This document shows positions 39,301-47,453 of a stretch of 64,000 bases of DNA, piece by piece. The notes below the pieces were generated by a model. It ran no database searches. It was not told the DNA's origin and worked only from the letters and a program-made list of their open reading frames with translations. This DNA is from an uncultured Lachnospiraceae bacterium. Lineage in GTDB: Bacteria > Bacillota > Clostridia > Lachnospirales > Lachnospiraceae. The stretch is taken from the NCBI GenBank assembly GCA_947626745.1, contig CANQTF010000005.1, positions 62,001 to 126,000 on the forward strand, written 5' to 3'. The translations under genes and the position numbers were made by a program. The first letter of the stretch is position 1; every line of letters begins with the position of its first letter.

Positions 39301-39507
39301 CTGGCGGAGCTCCTACGGAAGATGCACGACGCGATGGACGGCTTCGATCTGGACGGTGTGGACGATGCCATGCAGGAGTTAGAGAAGCTGCGCATCCCGG
39401 ACGACTGCACGGAGCTTATGGAATCGCTGCGCGTGGCGGTCGTAGACGTGATGATGGAAGAAGTCATGAATATTACGGACGAGATGATCCGGATCTTACA
39501 GGGATAG
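36304..39507 (+). CDS. Hybrid sensor histidine kinase: 7TM sensor, PAS-like, HisKA, HATPase, receiver and Hpt domains
   Basis: A 1067-residue membrane kinase. About seven hydrophobic segments occupy residues 1-220, then a PAS-like region (LVVLDHDNTLIYKNKKAAEL). The phospho-acceptor His358 lies in NITHEIRTPMNAIVGM; the ATPase has NIVNNAIKFTDSG, DTGQGIKEEDL and GTGLGLSISK. A receiver domain follows with acceptor Asp764 (IIFMDHMMPVMDG), then an Ala/Pro linker and an Hpt domain with His930 (VHALKNTARMAG). All four phosphorelay sites are present in one chain, but no separate response regulator is adjacent; the EAL protein encoded two bases upstream is the only nearby output candidate. Confidence 0.93.
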   Translation: MQTFLIIIQFAGIIILFSEALYLVNQRPSRQQIRLLLLMSALIIDFTGYLFVLQAATQEQSLQALKFSYLGRPIGVLTLFLFVMEYCKVKLPKWVPAALGALHIASIMLILTCDRHKLYYDSIAFTTDGLFPHLVLGAGPVCLIYYGCIVVYVVLMVLACTRRYRQWINEAERHRILAFYAIIAIMLLGWAGHLFDWFGGYDSTLITELISVIILSSYLYRDKVLDTLSMAQDQAIDELSDGLVVLDHDNTLIYKNKKAAELYPLENNASLPAVIGELDDCIINKTNIERDNRVYEVRSRLLTKQNMYFGKMYVFNDITESFHHARNAKEQADIMKGLKERAEAANQAKSTFVSNITHEIRTPMNAIVGMTEILLREELSEQDKGYLMNIKNSGNALLNIVNDILDFSKMESGKMELVEDEYDPMLMLSDLSMIFLTRIGSKDMEILYDIDERLPRRLYGDGLRIRQIIINIVNNAIKFTDSGFVRLQIGVGNVTGDRMELLVSVKDTGQGIKEEDLDKLFGSFQQVDSKKNRGKEGTGLGLSISKQLVEMMGGSIGVKSTYGEGSEFYFNIIQKVTDPAPAAELHDKEAQKHLKIGGCFGKKYLWDALEELTKRYGVTCVPYEEWRNTREPLDCFYMDKQSYDKLAGDLDNYSSQMGELYVLHNPLLEECNAAGVTAVNKPLYSLNFCRTINHESLYVGPETEDYMNFTAPDASILVVDDNEINLEVTDGLLEPLHMQIDTADSGKRAIQMMEKKKYHIIFMDHMMPVMDGIETTERIRQTDDEYHRTVPIIALTANALMDAREKFAKAGMNDFVAKPIEMKEICKCLKKWLPPELVIAADPAGRESTQQTPAPKTGQPAAAAAAQSAQKNALPDIPGINAADGIRYSGSEKMWYKLLGDFYKLIDAKANKLEKCLADGLIRDYTIEVHALKNTARMAGAAQLSEWFHRMEDCGNAGDIETITVETPKLLAELRSYKEVLRPYGEAGNQNRREASKEELAELLRKMHDAMDGFDLDGVDDAMQELEKLRIPDDCTELMESLRVAVVDVMMEEVMNITDEMIRILQG

Positions 39508-39529
39508 GGCCGGACATGGAGGAAGAACG

Positions 39530-39556
39530 AAAAAAGGGAGCGGCGCTCCCTTTTTT
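39530..39556. terminator. Bidirectional terminator between the histidine kinase and purC
   Basis: AAAAAAGGGAGC pairs with GCTCCCTTTTTT around a GGC loop. The A run and T run make it work for both convergent transcripts (kinase on +, purC on -). Confidence 0.9.
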
Positions 39557-39559
39557 GTT

Positions 39560-40438
39560 TTATCCTATCTGCAGCTTTTTGCCCGTCAGGAGCTCGTACC
39601 CCTGAAGATACTTGTCAATGGTCTTTTGCACGATGTCGTCCGGAAGCGTCCAGTCGTGCCCCTCGTTGGCTTTCAGCCAGTCTCGCGCAAACTGCTTGTC
39701 AAAGGAGGGCTGCGCATGGCCCGGTTCATAGCCCTCCGCGGGCCAGAAGCGGGAGCTGTCGGGCGTGAGCATCTCGTCGCCGAGGACGATGCGGCCGTCC
39801 TCGTCCAGACCGAATTCAAACTTGGTATCCGCGATGATGATACCGCGGGTCAGCGCATACGCCGCACATTTCTTGTAGAGGGCGATGGTGTAGTCGCGCA
39901 GCTTGGCGGCGTACGCCGCGCCCTTGCCGGGGAAGCGCGCCTCCAGATAATCCACGCTCTGTTCGTAGGAGATATTCTCGTCATGGTCGCCGATCTCAGC
40001 TTTGGTGGAAGGCGTGTAGATCGGCTCGGGCAGCTTGTCGGATTCCCGCAGACCCTCCGGCAGCTTTATGCCGCAGACGGTGCCGTCCTTCACATAGCTC
40101 GCCCAGCCGCTGCCGGTGATGTAGCCGCGCACGATGCACTCGATCGGCAGCATGTCCAGTTTGCGGCACAGCATACTGTTGCCGTTGAATCTGTCCTGTC
40201 TGAAAAATGGGGGCATGTCCTTGACATCTACGGAGATCATGTGGTTGGGGACGATGTCCTGCGTCATGTCGAACCAGAATTTGGACATCTGCGTCAGCAC
40301 TGCCCCCTTCTTGGTCACTTGGTTGTGCAGGATCACGTCAAAGCAGCTTATCCGGTCTGTCGCTACCATGATCAGACTGTCGCCGTTGTCGTAGATCTCG
40401 CGTACTTTTCCCTCTTTGATTGGTTTTAATTCGCTCAT
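39560..40438 (-). CDS. purC: Phosphoribosylaminoimidazole-succinocarboxamide synthase
   Basis: A 292-residue SAICAR synthetase of purine biosynthesis. Motifs: KEGKVREIY, ATDRISCFDVIL, IECIVRGYITGSGW, IADTKFEFG and GDEMLTPDSSRFW. The start is the ATG at 40438, with GGAGG five bases upstream on the minus strand; the open frame extends 42 bases further. It is the only clear minus-strand gene in the window, with no other purine gene next to it. It is convergent with the histidine kinase and divergent from the ECF transporter gene. Confidence 0.96.
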   Translation of the reverse strand: MSELKPIKEGKVREIYDNGDSLIMVATDRISCFDVILHNQVTKKGAVLTQMSKFWFDMTQDIVPNHMISVDVKDMPPFFRQDRFNGNSMLCRKLDMLPIECIVRGYITGSGWASYVKDGTVCGIKLPEGLRESDKLPEPIYTPSTKAEIGDHDENISYEQSVDYLEARFPGKGAAYAAKLRDYTIALYKKCAAYALTRGIIIADTKFEFGLDEDGRIVLGDEMLTPDSSRFWPAEGYEPGHAQPSFDKQFARDWLKANEGHDWTLPDDIVQKTIDKYLQGYELLTGKKLQIG

Positions 40439-40470
40439 AAACGCCTCCGTCGTATGTTCCTTTTGCGCAT

Positions 40471-40500
40471 AATATATCACAAGTAGCCCCCGATTGACAA
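40471..40500 (-). promoter_or_regulatory. Putative purC promoter
   Basis: On the minus strand TTGTCA (40500-40495) and TATATT (40476-40471) are 18 bases apart, 33 bases before the purC start codon. Confidence 0.55.
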
Positions 40501-40519
40501 GTATTCCCCGAAAAAGTTA

Positions 40520-40548
40520 TTGTCAACAAAATATCCTTGTGGTATTAT
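40520..40548 (+). promoter_or_regulatory. Promoter of the ECF transporter-coaX-coaBC genes
   Basis: TTGTCA (40520-40525) and TATTAT (40543-40548) with a 17-base spacer, about 50 bases before ATG 40600. It is divergent from the purC promoter, whose -35 lies 20 bases away. Confidence 0.65.
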
Positions 40549-40599
40549 GTCAGCGTATTGTATCTCATATATGAGAATAATAACAGGAGGATTTGTACC

Positions 40600-41424
40600 A
40601 TGAAAAATGAAAAGACTTACGAACTGGTGCTGACGGCACTGTTCACCGCCATAATCGTGATTATGGCATTCACACCGCTGGGATACATCCCGCTTGTCGT
40701 GATCAACGCGACGATCATTCATATCCCGGTCATCCTTGGAGCGCTATTTCTCGGACCGAAGAAAGGTGCATTTTTGGGATTCGTATTTGGTCTGACCAGC
40801 TTCATCAACAACACATTTAAGGCGGCAACGGCTTCGGCGTTTGTGTTTTCGCCCGTCCTTGCCTATAACGTGGTCGGCGTGTCCGGTATCTTTAAGAGCC
40901 TGTATATCTGCTTTGTGCCGAGGATATTGGTCGGCGTCGTCCCCTATTTTGTCTATCTTCTGATCCGCAGGGCGCTCGGAAGCGGCAAGGGCATAGGGAA
41001 GATCGTTGTCCATGCGGCTGCAGCCGTGATCCTGTTTATCTCTGTCAGGGCATTTTTGATACGTCTGTTCCCGGAGACGCTGAACGCGGCTGTATGTACC
41101 GTGATCGGCCTGATCGCGGGTATCCTGCTGATGCTCGTGCTCACGCTGAGCGGCAGCGGGAAAGAGAACGCCAGCGTTGCGCTTGCGTATGCGGGACTGG
41201 CGGGTGCGTTCACAAACACGCTGTTTGTCATGAGCGGCATTTTTATCTTATATAAAGAAGCGTACGCGGAGGCTGTCGGCGTGGCGGGAGAGGCCGTGCT
41301 CGACGTTATCATGGGCGTTGTGACGTTCAACGGTATCGTGGAAGCCGTCGTGGCGGCGGTCATCGTCGCGGGCGTCGGTTTTGCGCTGACTAAGATCAAA
41401 CCGATCTATTCCATGAAGAAATGA
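40600..41424 (+). CDS. ECF transporter S component, probably pantothenate-specific
   Basis: A 274-residue membrane protein with about six to seven hydrophobic segments and the ECF S-component N-terminal pattern (LVLTALFTAIIVIMAFTP, then HIPVILGALFLGPKKGAFLG). It would bind a vitamin and use the shared EcfA1-A2-T module encoded elsewhere. The two downstream genes, coaX and coaBC, start coenzyme A synthesis from pantothenate, so pantothenate is the most likely ligand; this is inference from context. I chose ATG 40600 because AGGAGG lies nine bases upstream. Confidence 0.85.
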   Translation: MKNEKTYELVLTALFTAIIVIMAFTPLGYIPLVVINATIIHIPVILGALFLGPKKGAFLGFVFGLTSFINNTFKAATASAFVFSPVLAYNVVGVSGIFKSLYICFVPRILVGVVPYFVYLLIRRALGSGKGIGKIVVHAAAAVILFISVRAFLIRLFPETLNAAVCTVIGLIAGILLMLVLTLSGSGKENASVALAYAGLAGAFTNTLFVMSGIFILYKEAYAEAVGVAGEAVLDVIMGVVTFNGIVEAVVAAVIVAGVGFALTKIKPIYSMKK

Positions 41425-41462
41425 GCCGCTGCAGGAATGCGCAGTGTGAAGGAGAGATTTCT

Positions 41463-42242
41463 ATGATTCTTGCGATCGACATAGGCAATACCAATATCGT
41501 GATCGGCTGTATCGAAGGGGAAGAGGTGAGGTTCGTGGAACGTGTGTCCACGAACCTCTCTAAAACGGAACTGGAGTATGTGGTGGAGTTCCGGACGCTC
41601 TTTGATCTGTACCGCATCAGTCTGGAGGACATAAGCGGCAGCATCATCTCATCGGTCGTGCCGCCCCTGAACAATATCGTGAAAGCGGCGCTGCAGAAGC
41701 TGTTCCATAAAGCGCCTCTCGTGGTAGGGCCGGGGGTAAAGACGGGCCTGAATATCCTGATGGACAATCCGGGGCAGCTCGGCTCGGATCTGGTGGTCAA
41801 CGCGGTCGCCGGACTGCACTATTACGGCGCGCCGATCATTATGATCGATATGGGAACGGCGACTACCATCAGCGTGGTGGACGACAGGAAAAACTATATC
41901 GGCGGCATGATACTGCCGGGCGTCAAGGTCTCCTTGGAATCGCTGGTAAACCGCACCTCGCAGCTTCCGCGCATCAGTCTGGACGCGCCGCGCAAGGTGA
42001 TCGGCAAAAACACGATCGAGTGTATGAAGAGCGGTATCGTGATGGGACAGGCGGCCTGTCTGGACGGCATGATCGAGAGGATATTTGACGAGCTGGGCTA
42101 CGAGGCGCCTGTGGTCGCCACGGGCGGCCTGTCCGGAAGCATCGTGCCGTACTGCAAGCGGAAGATCATCTATGACAACGAACTGACCCTGAAAGGACTC
42201 GGCATCATCTATCACAAAAACATGGAGGAGCCGAGAGGATAG
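41463..42242 (+). CDS. coaX: Type III pantothenate kinase
   Basis: A 259-residue kinase making 4'-phosphopantothenate. The acetate-kinase-fold motifs are ILAIDIGNTNIVIG at the N-terminus, IDMGTATTISVV (catalytic Asp) and GGMILPGVKVSLESL. ATG 41463 follows a GGAGAG site; upstream in-frame sequence has no good site. It sits between the putative vitamin transporter and coaBC. Confidence 0.96.
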   Translation: MILAIDIGNTNIVIGCIEGEEVRFVERVSTNLSKTELEYVVEFRTLFDLYRISLEDISGSIISSVVPPLNNIVKAALQKLFHKAPLVVGPGVKTGLNILMDNPGQLGSDLVVNAVAGLHYYGAPIIMIDMGTATTISVVDDRKNYIGGMILPGVKVSLESLVNRTSQLPRISLDAPRKVIGKNTIECMKSGIVMGQAACLDGMIERIFDELGYEAPVVATGGLSGSIVPYCKRKIIYDNELTLKGLGIIYHKNMEEPRG

Positions 42243-42298
42243 CGCGGACAGGAACGAAAGAGTACAGGGCGCAGTAAGATTTTTGAGGGAAAAATACT

Positions 42299-43519
42299 AT
42301 GATAGCAGGGAAAAAGGTCATTCTCGGCGTGACGGGATCCATCGCGGCATACAAGATCGCGTCTCTTGCAAGCATGCTGAAGAAGCAGGGTGCGGACGTG
42401 ACCGTCATCATGACACGGAACGCCGTCAATTTCATCAATCCGATCACGTTTGAGACACTCACGGGCAACCGGTGTCTTGTGGATACGTTTGACAGAAATT
42501 TTGAGTTTCAGGTGGAGCATGTCTCACTGGCAAAACAGGCGGACGTATTCCTCGTGGCGCCCGCGTCTGCAGACGTGATCGCCAAGGCTGCGCACGGGAT
42601 CGCGGACGATATGCTGACGACGACGCTGCTCGCCTGTACATGTCCGAAGCTCTTTGCGCCGGCGATGAATACGCGCATGTACCGCAACCCGATCGTGCAG
42701 GATAATATGAGGACGCTCGCGCGCTACGGCATGGAGGTGATCGCCCCCGCCGAGGGGTATCTGGCGTGCGGCGATACGGGAGAAGGCAAGATGCCCGAAC
42801 CGGAGACGCTATACCAGTATATCGCAAAGGCGCTGACGCCGAAGGACATGGACGGGTTAAAGGTGCTCGTGACGGCGGGACCGACGCAGGAAAAGATCGA
42901 TCCGGTGCGTTATATCAGCAACCACTCCACGGGAAAGATGGGATATGCCGTGGCCCGCGCTGCGATGATGCGCGGCGCCGAGGTGACGCTCATTTCCGGC
43001 AGGACGGACTTACAGCCGCCCGTCGGCGTGTACACCGTGCCCGTGGTGTCCGCGGCGGATATGGCACAGGCCGTCAAGGCGGCGGCGGACGCACAGGACA
43101 TCATCGTCAAGGCGGCGGCGGTGGCGGATTACCGTCCGGCACAGGCGGCGGAGGAGAAGCTGAAGAAAAAGGACGGGGAACTGGCGATCGCGCTGGAGCG
43201 CACGGAAGATATCCTTGCTTATCTGGGTACACACAGAAGGGCGGGACAGTTCCTGTGCGGTTTTTCCATGGAAACGGAACATATGGTGGAAAATTCCCGC
43301 GCAAAGCTGGAGAAGAAGAATATCGACATGATCGTTGCCAATAATCTGAAGCAGGAGGGCGCGGGCTTCGGCACGGACACGAATGCGGTGACGATCCTGA
43401 CGAAGGACGAGACGACAAAGCTGCCGCTTATGAGCAAGGAAGAGGTGGCGGACAGGCTTCTCGATCATATATTACGGGTATGGAAGGGCAAAGGTTATGC
43501 GGATCGGAATGGGATATGA
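42299..43519 (+). CDS. coaBC: Bifunctional phosphopantothenoylcysteine decarboxylase/phosphopantothenate-cysteine ligase
   Basis: A 406-residue fusion catalysing the next two steps of CoA synthesis. The N-terminal flavoprotein (CoaC) has [39 protein letters not shown] and [10 protein letters not shown]. The C-terminal CoaB part has [17 protein letters not shown] and [11 protein letters not shown]. Length is normal. It overlaps ispF by 23 bases. Confidence 0.96.
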   Translation: MIAGKKVILGVTGSIAAYKIASLASMLKKQGADVTVIMTRNAVNFINPITFETLTGNRCLVDTFDRNFEFQVEHVSLAKQADVFLVAPASADVIAKAAHGIADDMLTTTLLACTCPKLFAPAMNTRMYRNPIVQDNMRTLARYGMEVIAPAEGYLACGDTGEGKMPEPETLYQYIAKALTPKDMDGLKVLVTAGPTQEKIDPVRYISNHSTGKMGYAVARAAMMRGAEVTLISGRTDLQPPVGVYTVPVVSAADMAQAVKAAADAQDIIVKAAAVADYRPAQAAEEKLKKKDGELAIALERTEDILAYLGTHRRAGQFLCGFSMETEHMVENSRAKLEKKNIDMIVANNLKQEGAGFGTDTNAVTILTKDETTKLPLMSKEEVADRLLDHILRVWKGKGYADRNGI

Positions 43520-44042
43520 CGTACATCGTCTCACACAGGACAGAAAACTGATCATGGGAGGGGTGGAGATCCCTTATGAGAAAGGGCTGCTCGGACATTC
43601 CGACGCGGACGTGCTGATACATGCCGTTATGGATGCCCTGCTCGGGGCTGCGGCCTTGGGGGATATCGGGAAGCATTTTCCGGACACCGATCCGGCGTAC
43701 AAGGATATTTCGTCTGTGCAGCTTCTGCGGCATGTGGGCGCGCTTTTGGAGGAGAACCGCTTCCTGATCGAGAACATCGACGCGACGATCATCGCACAGG
43801 CGCCGAAAATGCGCCCTTACATTGATAAGATGCGGGAAAATATTGCGGGCGCGCTGGGCATTGAAGCCGGACAGGTCAATGTCAAGGCGACCACCGAGGA
43901 AGGACTGGGATTCACCGGAAACGGCGAGGGGATCTCCGCACAGGCGGTCTGTATGCTCACCAGTCCGCGGGAGCTTGGCAGCGTTGATGTCACGGCGCGC
44001 GGCTGCGCGGGCTGCGACGGCTGTCCGAGGCAAGCCGATTGA
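43497..44042 (+). CDS. ispF: 2-C-methyl-D-erythritol 2,4-cyclodiphosphate synthase with a Cys-rich C-terminal extension
   Basis: The core (about 157 residues) is a normal IspF, the fifth enzyme of the non-mevalonate pathway: GMGYDVHRL and [19 protein letters not shown] hold the zinc ligands, and [12 protein letters not shown] binds CDP. After that the protein runs on for about 24 residues, ending [14 protein letters not shown], with three Cys in a CxxCxxC pattern. Typical IspF stops before this. The extension may bind metal or be neutral; no function is known. It starts inside the end of coaBC. Confidence 0.95.
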   Translation: MRIGMGYDVHRLTQDRKLIMGGVEIPYEKGLLGHSDADVLIHAVMDALLGAAALGDIGKHFPDTDPAYKDISSVQLLRHVGALLEENRFLIENIDATIIAQAPKMRPYIDKMRENIAGALGIEAGQVNVKATTEEGLGFTGNGEGISAQAVCMLTSPRELGSVDVTARGCAGCDGCPRQAD

Positions 44043-44118
44043 CAAATCTTCGCGTATGGCATATTTTATTTATGACTGCACAAGAAAACAGCGATATCTT
44101 GTATAGAAGGGATCTAAT

Positions 44119-44790
44119 ATGGGTTTTGTCAAAAACATCAAAGAGGAAATAAAACTCATACGCGAGCGCGACCCTGCGATACACTCCGCCATGGAGGTGT
44201 TTCTGTACCCCAGCTTCAAGGTGATGATCTACTACAGACTGGCCCACAGGCTGTATCTGAAGAAGCATTATTTTCTGGCGCGGTGGATCTCCCAGAAGGC
44301 GGTCCGCAAGACGGGGATCGAGATCCACCCCGGCGCGCAGATCGGCAAGGGCTTCTTTATCGACCACGGCAACGGCGTCATCATAGGCGAGACGACCGTG
44401 ATCGGCGACAACGTGACGCTGTATCAGGGCGTGACGCTGGGAGGCACAGGCAAGGAACAGGGCAAGCGGCACCCCACTATCGGCAACAACGTGATGATCA
44501 GTACGGGCGCGAAGGTGCTCGGCTCCTTTAAGATCGGGGATAACAGCAAGATCGGGGCGGGCAGTGTGGTGTTGGAGGAAGTGCCGCCCAACTCCACCGT
44601 GGTCGGCGTGCCGGGCCGGGTCGTGAAGCGCAACAACAGGCTGCTGCCGCAGGAGGAGCTGGATCAGATCGATCTGCCCGATCCCGTGCGGGAGGATATC
44701 ACCGGGCTGCAGCGCGCCAACGCGGAGCTGACCAACCGTCTGCTCGATCTGGAGCGCGAGATGAAGGAACTGAAGAAAACCAGAGAATGA
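44119..44790 (+). CDS. cysE: Serine O-acetyltransferase
   Basis: A 223-residue enzyme that makes O-acetylserine for cysteine synthesis. The N-terminal helical part is short (ERDPAIHSAMEVFL), and the C-terminal left-handed beta helix has hexapeptide repeats: IEIHPGAQIGKGFFIDHG, GVTLGGTGKEQGKRHPTI and GAGSVVLEEVPPNSTVVGVP. It stands just before cysS, a common Firmicutes arrangement, so cysteine supply and charging may be co-regulated. No T-box leader is visible in the 76-base gap upstream. Confidence 0.95.
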   Translation: MGFVKNIKEEIKLIRERDPAIHSAMEVFLYPSFKVMIYYRLAHRLYLKKHYFLARWISQKAVRKTGIEIHPGAQIGKGFFIDHGNGVIIGETTVIGDNVTLYQGVTLGGTGKEQGKRHPTIGNNVMISTGAKVLGSFKIGDNSKIGAGSVVLEEVPPNSTVVGVPGRVVKRNNRLLPQEELDQIDLPDPVREDITGLQRANAELTNRLLDLEREMKELKKTRE

Positions 44791-44821
44791 TCTGCCGGCA
44801 ATGTTCCGGGTAGGAGGAGTC

Positions 44822-46231
44822 ATGAAAGTATATAATACTTTGTCGAAGAGAAAAGAGGAATTTGTGCCGTTAAAGGACGGCGAGGTCAGCATGTACGTCT
44901 GCGGTCCCACCGTGTATAACCTGATCCATATCGGCAACGCAAGGCCGATGATCGTGTTTGATACGGCGAGGCGGTACATGGAGCACAAGGGATATACGGT
45001 CAATTATGTCTCCAATTTCACGGACGTGGACGACAAGATCATCAAGAAGGCAAACGAGGAGGGGGTAGATCCCGCCGTCATATCCGAGCGCTATATCGAA
45101 GAGTGCAAAAAAGATATGCGGGGACTCAACGTGAAGCCGGCCACCGTCCACCCCAAGGCGACCGAAGAGATCGACGGTATGATCGAGATGATACAGACGC
45201 TGCTCGATAAAGGGCATGCCTATGTGGCCGAGGACGGTACGGTGTATTTCAAGACGAGGAGCTTTCGGGATTACGGCAAGCTCTCGCACAAGAACCTTGA
45301 CGATCTGCGGGGCGGCGCCCGTTCGCTTCTGGTATCCGGCGAGGAACAGAAGCAGGATCCGCTGGATTTCGTGCTCTGGAAGCCGAAGAAGGAAGGAGAG
45401 CCGTACTGGGAATCGCCGTGGTGCCAGGGACGTCCCGGCTGGCATATCGAGTGCTCCGTCATGAGCAGGAAGTATCTCGGCGAAGAGATAGATATCCATG
45501 CGGGCGGCGAGGATCTTATCTTCCCGCATCATGAGAATGAGATCGCGCAGTCCGAGGCGGCAAACGGCAAGAAATTTGCCAACTACTGGCTGCACAACGC
45601 CTTCCTGAATATCGACAACAGGAAGATGTCCAAGTCTGCGGGCAATTTCTTTACGGTCAGGGACATCAGCGAAAGATATGATCTGCAGGTGCTGCGGTTC
45701 TTCATGCTTTCCGCGCACTACAGAAGCCCGCTGAACTTCAGCGAGGAGCTGATGGAGGCGGCGAAGAACGGTCTGGACCGCATCGTGAGCTGCGTCGGCA
45801 ATCTGAATTTCCTGTCGGACAAGGCGGCCGACGGCGAGATGACGAAAGAGGAGCGGGAGGCGGCCGGACAGGCCGAAGCGTATATCGCGCAGTTTGACGA
45901 GGCGATGGACGACGATTTCAACACGGCGGATGCCATCGCTGCGATCTTTGATCTGGTGAAGTTCGCCAACACGCACGTAACGGAGCGGTCCGGCAGGGCG
46001 TTTTTGCAGACGCTCAAAGAGGAGATCGTCATGCTGTCCGATATCTGCGGTCTGATCGTAGATAAGAAGGAAGAGATACTGGACGCCGATATCGAGGCGC
46101 TGATCAGGGAGCGGCAGGAGGCGCGGAAAGCCAAGGATTTTGCGAGGGCGGACGAGATCAGGGACACGCTTGCGGCGCAGGGCATCATTCTGGAAGATAC
46201 GCGCGAGGGAGTGAAATGGAAGAGAGCATAA
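44822..46231 (+). CDS. cysS: Cysteinyl-tRNA synthetase
   Basis: A 469-residue class I synthetase. MYVCGPTVYNLIHIGNARP holds a zinc Cys and the HIGH-like motif, GWHIECSVM and the HAGG-x-DL-x-FPHHENE region complete the site, and KMSKSAGNFF is the KMSKS loop. ATG 44822 follows GTAGGAGGAG; the frame is open 21 bases further upstream. It overlaps mrnC by 16 bases, in the usual order cysS-mrnC-rlmB. Confidence 0.97.
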   Translation: MKVYNTLSKRKEEFVPLKDGEVSMYVCGPTVYNLIHIGNARPMIVFDTARRYMEHKGYTVNYVSNFTDVDDKIIKKANEEGVDPAVISERYIEECKKDMRGLNVKPATVHPKATEEIDGMIEMIQTLLDKGHAYVAEDGTVYFKTRSFRDYGKLSHKNLDDLRGGARSLLVSGEEQKQDPLDFVLWKPKKEGEPYWESPWCQGRPGWHIECSVMSRKYLGEEIDIHAGGEDLIFPHHENEIAQSEAANGKKFANYWLHNAFLNIDNRKMSKSAGNFFTVRDISERYDLQVLRFFMLSAHYRSPLNFSEELMEAAKNGLDRIVSCVGNLNFLSDKAADGEMTKEEREAAGQAEAYIAQFDEAMDDDFNTADAIAAIFDLVKFANTHVTERSGRAFLQTLKEEIVMLSDICGLIVDKKEEILDADIEALIRERQEARKAKDFARADEIRDTLAAQGIILEDTREGVKWKRA

Positions 46232-46668
46232 CGATCCTGCAGGCGATCAAGCGAAAGTTCGACTGCAGAGAGACGGACATCAGGACATATTCCCCGTTGG
46301 CTCTGGCATATATCGGGGACGCCGTGTTCGATCTGGTGATCCGCACGATCGTGGTGGAGCAGGGAAATACGTCGGCCAACAAGCTGCACAGAAAAACGGT
46401 GGGTTATGTGAATGCCCGGGTGCAGGCGCAGATGATCGACGCGCTGCAGGACAGGCTGACAAAGGAGGAGGAGACGGTCTATCACCGCGGGCGGAACGCC
46501 AAATCCTACACGACCGCCAAAAACGCCTCCGCCCTGGAATACCGCAAAGCGACCGGTCTGGAGGCGCTGTGCGGTTATCTGTATCTGGACGGGCAGCAGG
46601 AGAGGCTTCTGGAGCTGATGCATCAGGCGATCCTTTCTGTGCAGAAGGAAGGGAAAGCGGAAAAGTAG
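46216..46668 (+). CDS. mrnC: Mini-ribonuclease III
   Basis: A 150-residue RNase III-like enzyme lacking a double-stranded-RNA-binding domain; in Bacillus it matures 23S rRNA. The catalytic motif is LALAYIGDAVFDLVIRT; further conserved parts are HRKTVGYVNARVQA and RRGRN-like YHRGRNAKSYTTAK. The start lies inside cysS. Confidence 0.94.
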   Translation: MEESITILQAIKRKFDCRETDIRTYSPLALAYIGDAVFDLVIRTIVVEQGNTSANKLHRKTVGYVNARVQAQMIDALQDRLTKEEETVYHRGRNAKSYTTAKNASALEYRKATGLEALCGYLYLDGQQERLLELMHQAILSVQKEGKAEK

Positions 46669-46705
46669 ATCCCTGCGGGATCGGTTTTCGGCAGCGAGGG
46701 ATATC

Positions 46706-47452
46706 ATGAGATATACGGAATTTACCATAGAGGGCAGAAATGCCGTGATCGAGGCGTTCCGCTCCGGCAAAACGATAGACAAATTGTTCATTTTGGACGG
46801 CTGTCAGGACGGTTCGGTCATGACGATCAGGCGGGAGGCTGCCAAGAGCGGCTGCCTGATCAAATATGTGCCGAGAGAACGTCTGGATCAAATGTCTGAG
46901 ACGGGAAAACATCAGGGCGTGATCGCCTATGCGGCGGCGTATGCCTATGCAGAGGTGGAAGACATTCTGGACAGGGCGAAGGAGAAAGGCGAACCGCCTT
47001 TTCTCTTTCTGTTGGACAATATCGAAGATCCACACAATCTCGGAGCGATCATACGCACGGCGAATCTGGCGGGCGCACACGGCGTCATCATACCCAAGAA
47101 TCGTGCGGCCGGCCTTACGGCGACGGTGGCGAAGGCCTCCGCCGGCGCGCTCAACTACACGCCCGTGGCGAAAGTGACCAATCTGGGACAGACGATAGAG
47201 GAATTAAAGAAGAAAGGGCTGTGGTTTGTCTGTGCGGATATGAAGGGCACACGGATGTACGAGCTGGACCTGAAAGGACCGATCGGCATGGTGATCGGTA
47301 ACGAGGGAAGCGGTGTCGGGAGACTGGTGAAGGAAAAATGCGATCTCGCCGCTTCGATCCCGATGCAGGGAGACATCGATTCCCTCAATGCCTCCGTGGC
47401 CGCCGGGGTACTCGCATATGAGATCGTCAGACAAAGGCTGGGCATAAAATGA
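46706..47452 (+). CDS. rlmB: 23S rRNA (guanosine(2251)-2'-O)-methyltransferase RlmB / TrmH family
   Basis: A 248-residue SPOUT methyltransferase. An N-terminal substrate-binding domain (EGRNAVIEAFRSGKTIDKLF) precedes the knotted domain with DNIEDPHNLGAIIRTANL, MVIGNEGSGVGRLVKEKCD and PMQGDIDSLNASVAAG. The pattern fits the family that methylates G2251 of 23S rRNA. The next gene begins one base after its stop, so coupling is likely. Confidence 0.95.
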   Translation: MRYTEFTIEGRNAVIEAFRSGKTIDKLFILDGCQDGSVMTIRREAAKSGCLIKYVPRERLDQMSETGKHQGVIAYAAAYAYAEVEDILDRAKEKGEPPFLFLLDNIEDPHNLGAIIRTANLAGAHGVIIPKNRAAGLTATVAKASAGALNYTPVAKVTNLGQTIEELKKKGLWFVCADMKGTRMYELDLKGPIGMVIGNEGSGVGRLVKEKCDLAASIPMQGDIDSLNASVAAGVLAYEIVRQRLGIK

Positions 47453-47453
47453 G

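Noticed and set aside
44043-44118. T-box or S-box leader before cysE-cysS
   Set aside because: The gap is only 76 bases and has no specifier-loop or T-box core sequence.
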